A stretch of DNA of 32,248 nucleotides, from assembly GCA_934446355.1 (NCBI GenBank), contig CAKSEC010000021.1:1-32248 (forward strand), in the 5' to 3' direction. Source of the DNA: an uncultured Oscillospiraceae bacterium (GTDB lineage Bacteria > Bacillota > Clostridia > Oscillospirales > Ruminococcaceae). The notes under the pieces are model-generated. The model did not search any database. It was given only the letters and a program-made list of their open reading frames with translations, and was not told where the DNA came from. A program made the position numbers and the translations under genes. Shown one piece after another: positions 23,257 through 29,552 of the stretch (within the stretch, counting starts at the first letter, position 1; the number at the start of each line of letters is the position of its first letter).

Positions 23257-23321
23257 TTTATCGAGCAAGGGTGCGAATAATGTCATAAGAAGTAAAATTT
23301 GGTCAACTTAGGAGGGTAATT

Positions 23322-24062
23322 ATGTTTTGTTCAAAATGTGGTGCTTCTCTTACCGGACAGGAGGCGTTCTGCCCCAACTGCGGTACGGTAGTACTCAACA
23401 AGCAGCAGGGACAGCCTGCACAGAATGCTCAGCCGCAGTATCAGCAGACGCAGCAGCAGTATCAACAGCCTAACCAGCAATACCAGCAGCCTAATCAGCA
23501 GTACCAGCAGTCTGCGCCGAACGCTGGATATATGCCGAACTACGGCACACCTCAGGCGGGCGTTAATCCTAACACATGGGATGAGATAAAGCGCAACAAC
23601 TGCATATACAACGAAAACGGCGTGCCTATGGGTATCGGCTGGCTCAAGTTTATTGTATACTTCCAGCTTTTTGCTTCTGCAGTATTAAGCTTAATTAATG
23701 GAATCGTGTTCATGAGCGGCGCATTGTATGGACCGCAGAGAGAGCGTGTTTACCAAATTTTCCCCAGTCTTCAGCCAATGGACGTGTGCATGGGTATCTA
23801 TTCGATTATAATGGCTGCTCTGTGTGTTGTGGCAAGATTCCAACTGACAGGTCTTAAAAAGACAGGTCCGACAATGTACTATATAATATACATTTCAAAT
23901 GTTGTTCTGTCGCTGATTTATGTGTTCGTTGTATATGGCGGTATACTGGGCGAATTAACCGCAGTACCGTCTTCGACTTTCACAAGCATTGCTTCCAGTG
24001 TTGCATTCTTTGTTATCAATATTCAATACTTCGGCAAGCGCAAGATCGTATTCAAGAACTGA
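23322..24062 (+). CDS. Zinc-ribbon membrane protein with Gln-rich linker
   Basis: A 246-residue protein of unknown function. A zinc ribbon sits at the N-terminus (Cys3, Cys6, Cys17, Cys20). A Gln/Asn/Pro/Tyr-rich low-complexity linker follows (about 28-65, repeats of QQYQQPN). A short soluble segment follows, then four predicted transmembrane helices (about 105-130, 150-170, 180-203, 212-232). This zinc-ribbon plus low-complexity plus membrane arrangement is common in Oscillospiraceae and has no assigned role. GGAGGG precedes the ATG. Single-gene unit between two hairpins. Confidence 0.85.
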   Translation: MFCSKCGASLTGQEAFCPNCGTVVLNKQQGQPAQNAQPQYQQTQQQYQQPNQQYQQPNQQYQQSAPNAGYMPNYGTPQAGVNPNTWDEIKRNNCIYNENGVPMGIGWLKFIVYFQLFASAVLSLINGIVFMSGALYGPQRERVYQIFPSLQPMDVCMGIYSIIMAALCVVARFQLTGLKKTGPTMYYIIYISNVVLSLIYVFVVYGGILGELTAVPSSTFTSIASSVAFFVINIQYFGKRKIVFKN

Positions 24063-24077
24063 TATCGGTACATAAAG

Positions 24078-24103
24078 GAGGGGTCGCAGCACCCCTCTTT
24101 TTT
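24078..24103 (+). terminator. Rho-independent terminator
   Basis: GAGGGGT (24078-24084) and ACCCCTC (24091-24097) pair over 7 bp around CGCAGC, followed directly by six T residues. Confidence 0.92.
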
Positions 24104-24142
24104 ATATATTGTGTTTTATTACATTAAATTATTAAAAACCTG

Positions 24143-24171
24143 TTGACATAAGCCATATAATCGTGTAAAAT
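24143..24171 (+). promoter_or_regulatory. Sigma-A promoter of the PLP enzyme gene
   Basis: TTGACA (24143-24148), 17 nt, TAAAAT (24166-24171), the same arrangement as the fabH promoter. The leader to the ATG at 24276 is about 100 nt; no riboswitch was recognised in it. Confidence 0.88.
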
Positions 24172-24275
24172 AAATATGTATTGTGCGCCTGAAAAAGCAC
24201 ATCTTAACGCTAAAGGAGCGCACCTGCACAGAAGCGTCGGGGAAGCATATCCCCGCAGAGAAAGGACACATTTTA

Positions 24276-25532
24276 ATGGCAGTATTTGAATTTTCGCCGG
24301 AGCTTGCAGCCTTGAGCGAAAAGGCACTGGAGTTATGTCAGCCGCAGTTCGCTGAACTTGACAGAATGGCTGAATATAACGGGCAGCGGGTGCTTAAAGC
24401 ATTCATCGACAACAAAATAAGCGATATCCATATGAAAGGCACGAACGGCTACGGCTACGGCGACGACGGCAGGGACAAGCTGGACGCAGTATTTGCGCAG
24501 ATACTCGGCACTGAGGACGCACTGGTAAGGCATAACTTCGTCAACGGGACCCATGCGATAACCACTGCGCTGTTCGGCATACTTCGGCCGGGCGACCTGC
24601 TGCTTTCGGTTACCGGAGAGCCCTACGACACAATGCAGGGCGTTATTTCCGGAGAGGGCACAGGCTCGCTAAAGGATTTCGGCGTGCGGTTTGCTAAGGT
24701 AGATCTTTTGCCGGACGGCACTCCTGATTACGAGGGAATAAAGGCGCAGGCAAAGGACTGCCGAATGGCGTATATCCAGCGTTCAAGGGGATATTCGCTG
24801 CGCCCGTCCCTTACGATAGACGTTATAGGCAGGATATGTGAAGCAGTACGCAGCGTGAACGAAAGCTGCGTTATTCTCACCGACAATTGCTATGGCGAAC
24901 TTGTAGAGGACAGAGAGCCTACCGCAGTAGGCTCGGATATCATTGTCGGCAGCTTGATAAAGAACCTCGGCGGCGGTATTGCGGAAACCGGAGGATACAT
25001 TGCGGGCAGGGCTGACCTTGTGGAGCAGTGCGCATTCAGGCTGACTACACCCGGCACGGGCAAGGAGGTCGGCGCAAGCCTGAATCAGCTCAGGGGGCTG
25101 TATCTGGGTATATTCCATGCGCCGGAAGCGATATGCGCAGCACTGAAAACCTCTGTGTTTGCGGCGGCTTTATTCTCGCTGATGGGATACGAGGCATTCC
25201 CGAAATATAACGAGAAGCGCACGGATATCATCGAGGCGCTGAAGCTTGGCGGTGAAAAGCAGCTTATTGCATTCTGTCAGGGCATTCAGGCGGGTTCGCC
25301 GGTGGACAGCTTCGCTTCACCCGAACCGTGGGATATGCCGGGCTATGACAGTCAGGTCATAATGGCGGCGGGAGCGTTCACGATGGGCGCTTCGATAGAG
25401 CTTTCAGCGGACGCACCGCTCAGAGAGCCGTATGCGGTATGGCTGCAGGGCGGGCTTACATTCCCCACAGGAAAGGCCGGAATCATGACGGCGGCGCAGC
25501 ATATGCTCGACAAGGGCCTGTGCAGCATTTGA
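24276..25532 (+). CDS. PLP-dependent enzyme, methionine gamma-lyase / 'aluminium resistance' family
   Basis: A 418-residue fold-type I PLP enzyme. TDNCYGE (Asp203) binds the cofactor ring nitrogen, and Lys229 in GSLIKNLGGG is the likely Schiff-base lysine. The N-terminal GYGYGDDGRDKLD and HNFVNGTHA stretches are characteristic of the Firmicute family annotated as methionine gamma-lyase family or Alr. The true substrate is unproven. The frame is open to 24183, but the ATG at 24276 with AAAGGA upstream gives the conserved N-terminus. In other Firmicutes this gene is often near miaA/hfq, which are not seen here. Confidence 0.88.
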   Translation: MAVFEFSPELAALSEKALELCQPQFAELDRMAEYNGQRVLKAFIDNKISDIHMKGTNGYGYGDDGRDKLDAVFAQILGTEDALVRHNFVNGTHAITTALFGILRPGDLLLSVTGEPYDTMQGVISGEGTGSLKDFGVRFAKVDLLPDGTPDYEGIKAQAKDCRMAYIQRSRGYSLRPSLTIDVIGRICEAVRSVNESCVILTDNCYGELVEDREPTAVGSDIIVGSLIKNLGGGIAETGGYIAGRADLVEQCAFRLTTPGTGKEVGASLNQLRGLYLGIFHAPEAICAALKTSVFAAALFSLMGYEAFPKYNEKRTDIIEALKLGGEKQLIAFCQGIQAGSPVDSFASPEPWDMPGYDSQVIMAAGAFTMGASIELSADAPLREPYAVWLQGGLTFPTGKAGIMTAAQHMLDKGLCSI

Positions 25533-25562
25533 GCAGCCCTATTGCGAAAGGATAAGTAAAAT

Positions 25563-26441
25563 ATGATAAAGAGCATGACAGGCTTCGGCAGAGGTCATAA
25601 AATATTGAATGGCAGGGATATCACCGTTGAGATTCGCGCGGTGAACCACAGATATTTTGAGTTCAATTCACGGCTGCCCCGCAGCATAGGCTTTGCGGAG
25701 GAGCGGCTGAAATTAATGCTGCAGGAGCATATCCACAGGGGCAAGGTCGAGGTATCAGTGCTTCTGAGCAGCGTGGAGCAGGCGGACGAGAAAATAATCA
25801 TCAACAAGGAGATAGTCAGGGACTATGTAGAGGCTCTGCGCTCGGTGCAGGAGGAATTTTCACTAAAGGACGACCTGTCGCTGTCCGACATAATGAGAAT
25901 GCCCGACGCATTCACCGTTGTAAAGACCGAAACAGACGAAGAGCAGCTCTGGCTGGATATAAAATCAACGGCTGAGGAAGCGATTGAGCATTTCCTTGCA
26001 ATGCGCGAGGCAGAGGGCGAGCGCATGAAGCAGGATATCCTTTCACGGCTCACGACTATCGAGGGCTGGGTAGGAGAGATAGAGAAGGCTTCGCCGCAGC
26101 TTGTTGCGGACTACAGAAAGCGCCTGTATGACAAGATGAAGGACGTGCTTGAATCGGCGAACATCGACGAGTCGCGCATTCTGCTTGAAGCTGGCATATT
26201 CTCTGAAAAGACCGCAGTAGACGAGGAAACGGTGCGCCTGCACAGCCATATCGCACAGTTCCGCTCAATGCTTGAGGGCGGCGGTCAGGTGGGCAGAAAG
26301 CTTGATTTTCTGGTTCAGGAGATGAACAGGGAAACCAACACCATCGGCTCAAAGGTTCAGGACGTCAGGGTGACCGGAATAGTAGTCGATCAGAAAAGCG
26401 AGATAGAAAAGATACGAGAGCAGATACAGAATATAGAATGA
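25563..26441 (+). CDS. YicC/YloC-type endoribonuclease
   Basis: A 292-residue protein of the YicC family, which in E. coli is an endoribonuclease implicated in small-RNA turnover. SMTGFGR at the start, VEIRAVNHRYFE, and the C-terminal block KLDFLVQEMNRETNTIGSK are family signatures. The usual Firmicute neighbours (remA, gmk, rpoZ) are not downstream. It lies 30 nt after the PLP enzyme gene with an AAAGGA site, so the two may be cotranscribed. Confidence 0.93.
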   Translation: MIKSMTGFGRGHKILNGRDITVEIRAVNHRYFEFNSRLPRSIGFAEERLKLMLQEHIHRGKVEVSVLLSSVEQADEKIIINKEIVRDYVEALRSVQEEFSLKDDLSLSDIMRMPDAFTVVKTETDEEQLWLDIKSTAEEAIEHFLAMREAEGERMKQDILSRLTTIEGWVGEIEKASPQLVADYRKRLYDKMKDVLESANIDESRILLEAGIFSEKTAVDEETVRLHSHIAQFRSMLEGGGQVGRKLDFLVQEMNRETNTIGSKVQDVRVTGIVVDQKSEIEKIREQIQNIE

Positions 26442-26476
26442 TATCCGGCTGAACCGGCGTGTTATCACATAACTTC

Positions 26477-26513
26477 AATGGCGCAGAATAGTGCATATTG
26501 CAGGAGCGCCATT
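26477..26513 (+). other. Leader hairpin before the ComEA-like gene
   Basis: AATGGCGC (26477-26484) and GCGCCATT (26506-26513) are a perfect 8-bp inverted repeat with a 21-nt loop, ending 7 nt before the ribosome site. It may limit translation or end transcription from yicC; there is no T run. Confidence 0.5.
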
Positions 26514-26532
26514 ACAGAGCGAGGAGCAGCTA

Positions 26533-27102
26533 ATGAAAAAGCGTGGAAATGCTGCTGATGTCTTATATAATGTGCTGCGTATCAGTCTTATCGGGCTTAT
26601 CGTATTCAACATCGTCAGTGCATATGTTGATAATGCGGACCCTGCAACTGTGGTGCTGTATGCTGACGATGTGTTTTCCAAGCCGCAGACCACGGCTTCC
26701 GAGCCGGAGAGCGTGCCGCCGGAGGAGAACGTTATATCTGAATCGGCGGCGGAAGCTGACAAGCAGGAAACAGCCGTCGGAGATACTCAGGCGGAAGAAC
26801 CCGTGGAGAGCGTCAGCGAGCCTGCCGTGATATCGGCGGTCGTACAGTCGGAGCAGAATTACGCTCAGGCAGAGTCAACTGACGGTAACATCTCTGGAGA
26901 GCCGGACGGCGGGCTGATAAACATTAACACGGCTTCTGCTGAAAGGCTCACCAGCCTGAACGGCATAGGCGAGGTAAAGGCTGCGGCGATTGTCGAATAC
27001 CGTCGAACACACGGCGGCTTTTCAAGCGTTGACGAACTTCTCAACGTAAAAGGAATAGGCGAAAAGACGCTAGAGAAGATACGAAGCAGAGTAACGGTCT
27101 GA
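26533..27102 (+). CDS. ComEA-like helix-hairpin-helix protein
   Basis: A 190-residue protein with a short cytoplasmic start, a transmembrane helix (about 11-31), an acidic disordered linker (about 50-125) and a C-terminal tandem helix-hairpin-helix domain (about 128-190). The domain shows ININTASAERLTSLNGIGE and ELLNVKGIGEKTLEKI. This is the DNA-binding module of the competence receptor ComEA. The SLBB domain usually between anchor and HhH in Firmicute ComEA is absent, replaced by the linker. ComEC and other competence genes are not in the window. The ATG at 26533 is chosen for its GAGGAG site; an earlier in-frame start exists. Confidence 0.87.
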   Translation: MKKRGNAADVLYNVLRISLIGLIVFNIVSAYVDNADPATVVLYADDVFSKPQTTASEPESVPPEENVISESAAEADKQETAVGDTQAEEPVESVSEPAVISAVVQSEQNYAQAESTDGNISGEPDGGLININTASAERLTSLNGIGEVKAAAIVEYRRTHGGFSSVDELLNVKGIGEKTLEKIRSRVTV

Positions 27103-27143
27103 CGCAATGTATAAGGCACAGTATCACAACGGCTGAGAAATGG

Positions 27144-27201
27144 AATGCACCCTTTTGTCCGGCGGGATATATCATTCCGCAGTCACACATGAGGGTGCAT
27201 T
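27144..27201 (+). other. Nested leader stem-loop of the small Cys-rich gene
   Basis: AATGCACCCT (27144-27153) pairs perfectly with AGGGTGCATT (27192-27201). Inside, GCGGGAT (27162-27168) pairs with ATTCCGC (27174-27180) around ATATC. The structure ends 10 nt before the AGGAGGAG site at 27211, so it could be a cis-acting RNA. No known riboswitch class was recognised. Confidence 0.6.
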
Positions 27202-27222
27202 GTTGGATATAGGAGGAGCGCC

Positions 27223-27501
27223 ATGTGTAAAAGCTGTGGTCAGCTTCATATTTACGAGAGATTCAGGTCCATGTCGCAGTATGCCCATGAGATAAGCAAA
27301 ATCAGGGGGCTTGCGGACTGGGGGGATATCGAGGTGGAATATGCTGCGATACCTCTTTACGAAATAGACGGGGGATTCAGGGGTTACTGCAGGCATGAGA
27401 TCAGGTGCGTGCACTGCGGCGCTAGATTTGCGGTCTGGGTGGATTCTTCGGCGGGAGCGGACGGCGCGGCTCTTTCCGGCGGGCTTTGCCTTATTGACTG
27501 A
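27223..27501 (+). CDS. Small Cys-rich, putative zinc-binding protein
   Basis: A 92-residue protein that I do not recognise. CxxC pairs occur at Cys2/Cys5 and Cys62/Cys65, with Cys56 nearby, consistent with a split zinc site; the rest is compact and mixed alpha/beta. No signal peptide or membrane helix. A very good AGGAGGAG site and the structured leader support it being a real, regulated gene. It stands alone between the ComEA-like gene and the PduL gene. Confidence 0.72.
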   Translation: MCKSCGQLHIYERFRSMSQYAHEISKIRGLADWGDIEVEYAAIPLYEIDGGFRGYCRHEIRCVHCGARFAVWVDSSAGADGAALSGGLCLID

Positions 27502-27525
27502 GTTGTGAAAAATGCCTTATAGGTA

Positions 27526-27554
27526 TTGCAATTTACGAAAAAAAGTTGTATAAT
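27526..27554 (+). promoter_or_regulatory. Sigma-A promoter of the PduL-type gene
   Basis: TTGCAA (27526-27531), 17 nt, TATAAT (27549-27554). Confidence 0.85.
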
Positions 27555-27597
27555 CAATACATGGGCGGCGGGGTCGTACAGCTGCCGCAGAATATTC

Positions 27598-27618
27598 CCG
27601 GCGGCAAGCTGCTGCCGG
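27598..27618 (+). other. Leader hairpin just before the PduL ribosome site
   Basis: CCGGCGGC (27598-27605) pairs with GCTGCCGG (27611-27618), one G-T pair, around a five-base loop, eight bases before GGAGG at 27626. A possible translational control element. Confidence 0.5.
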
Positions 27619-27638
27619 AGGAATCGGAGGACATACAA

Positions 27639-28223
27639 ATGGCAGAGAATGAAGTACTTATCGAAACATCGGCAAGGCACGTTCATGTGACTCAGGAAAC
27701 GCTGGAGGTGCTTTTTGGCGCAGGCGCAGTGCTCACAAAGAAGAAGGATCTTTCACAGCCCGGACAGTTCGCAAGCGAGCAGAGGGTGACTGTAGTAGGT
27801 CCGAAAAAGGAACTTGCAAACGTCAGCATATTAGGTCCGGTGCGCTCTGCAGATCAGGTGGAGCTTTCCGCTACTGACGCACGTTCCATCGGTCTTGGCA
27901 TAGACATCAGGGAGAGCGGCGACATTGCGGGCACTCCGGGATGTACGCTGAGAGGTCCTGCAGGCGAGGTCACCATCAAGGAGGGCGTTATCGTGGCAAA
28001 GCGTCATATCCACCTCACCCCTGAAACCGCTGAGAAGCTCGGCGTAAAGAACAAGGATATCGTATGGGTAAAGACCAACACCAACGGCAGAAATGCGATA
28101 CTCGGCGATGTTGTTATCAGAGTAAGCCCCAGCTTTGCTGACGCAATGCACATTGATACTGATGAATCAAACGCTATCAGCGCAGTTCCCGGACTTATGG
28201 GCACAATAATCAAATCTATCTGA
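27639..28223 (+). CDS. pduL: PduL-type phosphate acyltransferase
   Basis: A 194-residue enzyme with two linked beta-barrel domains, converting acyl-CoA and phosphate to acyl phosphate. The duplicated metal-site motifs are ARHVHVT (His14, His16) and KRHIHLT (His123, His125). There is no N-terminal encapsulation peptide and no shell gene nearby. It is therefore probably a housekeeping phosphotransacetylase making acetyl phosphate from acetyl-CoA, not a microcompartment enzyme. The ATG at 27639 has GGAGG at eight bases; upstream frame would read through the promoter. Confidence 0.92.
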   Translation: MAENEVLIETSARHVHVTQETLEVLFGAGAVLTKKKDLSQPGQFASEQRVTVVGPKKELANVSILGPVRSADQVELSATDARSIGLGIDIRESGDIAGTPGCTLRGPAGEVTIKEGVIVAKRHIHLTPETAEKLGVKNKDIVWVKTNTNGRNAILGDVVIRVSPSFADAMHIDTDESNAISAVPGLMGTIIKSI

Positions 28224-28228
28224 TGAAA

Positions 28229-28261
28229 TATCCCCTGCCGGATTTTTTTCGGCGGGGGATA
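28229..28261 (+). terminator. Hairpin after the PduL gene
   Basis: TATCCCCTGCCG (28229-28240) pairs with CGGCGGGGGATA (28250-28261), 12 bp with one G-T pair. The seven T residues lie in the loop instead of after the stem, so terminator strength is uncertain. Confidence 0.55.
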
Positions 28262-28357
28262 ATGCTATAATATGGCGGCTTGCGATGCGTGTATGCCATC
28301 TGCGGCAAAATGCGCATGGATACGCCATAATGTGCCTGTCTGCAATCAAAATCTCCA

Positions 28358-28386
28358 TTGACAGGGCGGACTGATTTTGTTATAAT
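28358..28386 (+). promoter_or_regulatory. Consensus sigma-A promoter of the LOTUS/HPt operon
   Basis: TTGACA (28358-28363), exactly 17 nt, TATAAT (28381-28386): a perfect consensus. The leader to the first ATG (28496) is about 105 nt. Confidence 0.93.
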
Positions 28387-28495
28387 TTATATGGGGAACA
28401 CTGGTCTTGACAGCGGTTTCTGTGTATGTTCTTTATGGCGAAATGACGTTTTTGACAAAAGAATATTATGTTATTATCAGAGAAAGGAGGAAATT

Positions 28496-29533
28496 ATGGC
28501 TGTTCCAACAAAAGAAGAGCTTGCGGATAAGCAGCAAAGGGCAGCGGAATCGCATGAAATGTCCGATATACAGTTTTCGGCGCATATCACAGCCGAGTAT
28601 ATTGAGGGTCAGGAGTCAGCTGGCGACATTCCGCCCCAGTCCGACGACCTGATAAGACAGGCAGAGCGTGCGCAGGACGAGATCACCCGCCGTGACAGGG
28701 AGATACTGGACGCGCTTGATAAGGTTCTGCAGAAATCCGCCGCAGAACCCGCTCCCGTCCGTCAGAAAAGCAGCATTAAGCTTGGCAGACTGGCAGTCGG
28801 CACTATCAGGCGTGGGGCGGGGCTGGTATCGCTTGCGCTGTCGCTGATATTCTTAGGGATAGTTTCGGTGTGCGTTATGGCGTCCGGTACACCGGACAGG
28901 CTGCTCATTGCAAAGCTTGCGCCGCTCACGGCGGTGTTTGTGGGGGCTGAACTTCTGATAAGCTGGCTGGTATCCGGCAGGAAGCTGAGAGTGAATATCC
29001 CGTGTGTTTGTGTGACGGCGTTCATCACGATAGGAAGCTGCATTCTTGCCGCTTCGCTCAGCAGCACTGAAAAGCTGGTCATCGAGGAATACAACAGCAG
29101 AATGGTGTCTGCGGAGATATATGACGCAAGCTATTCCGCACTGCGGCATACCGCTGATATTTCAAAACTCACCGTTACTGCAGAACTTGACCCTGACAGC
29201 AAGGCAAGAAGCATTGACACGCTGTCCGCGGGAGATCATGTAAGGATCGACGCAGTGCTTGACGGCAGATATTCAACGCCGGCGGAATTTGCGGCAGACT
29301 GCGGACATATGATAAGGGTGTACAAAGATCTGGGCATACCGGTGGATACATTCTGCTTCAGCGCAGAAACAAGGCTGGCGGGATTTTTCCTGACTGTAGA
29401 GGGAAAATTTCAGCAGGATTTTTCAGACGAAAAACTGACCGAACTGGTCAACTACATTTATTATGAAGATTATGATTATATTCAGGATCTTGATGACATG
29501 ACAGAGGAAACTTCAGAGTATATCATTGATTAA
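28496..29533 (+). CDS. Three-helix membrane protein of unknown function
   Basis: A 345-residue protein not matching a family I know. Residues 1-95 are hydrophilic with a heptad-like charged stretch (about 50-80, possible coiled coil) and predicted cytoplasmic. Three transmembrane helices follow (about 107-129, 137-159, 167-188). A roughly 155-residue domain predicted outside the membrane ends in an acidic Tyr/Asp-rich tail. AAAGGAGG lies just before the ATG at 28496, which I prefer over upstream in-frame starts that overlap the promoter. First gene of an operon with the LOTUS/DUF3825 and HPt genes. Confidence 0.8.
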   Translation: MAVPTKEELADKQQRAAESHEMSDIQFSAHITAEYIEGQESAGDIPPQSDDLIRQAERAQDEITRRDREILDALDKVLQKSAAEPAPVRQKSSIKLGRLAVGTIRRGAGLVSLALSLIFLGIVSVCVMASGTPDRLLIAKLAPLTAVFVGAELLISWLVSGRKLRVNIPCVCVTAFITIGSCILAASLSSTEKLVIEEYNSRMVSAEIYDASYSALRHTADISKLTVTAELDPDSKARSIDTLSAGDHVRIDAVLDGRYSTPAEFAADCGHMIRVYKDLGIPVDTFCFSAETRLAGFFLTVEGKFQQDFSDEKLTELVNYIYYEDYDYIQDLDDMTEETSEYIID

Positions 29534-29552
29534 ATGGAAAGGGAATAATCAA

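Noticed and set aside
27639..28223. Bacterial microcompartment enzyme
   Set aside because: No shell protein genes, no aldehyde or alcohol dehydrogenase partners and no encapsulation peptide are present.
28452..28477. Second promoter (TTGACA then TATTAT) just before the membrane protein gene
   Set aside because: The spacer is only 14 nt, too short, and a perfect promoter exists upstream at 28358.
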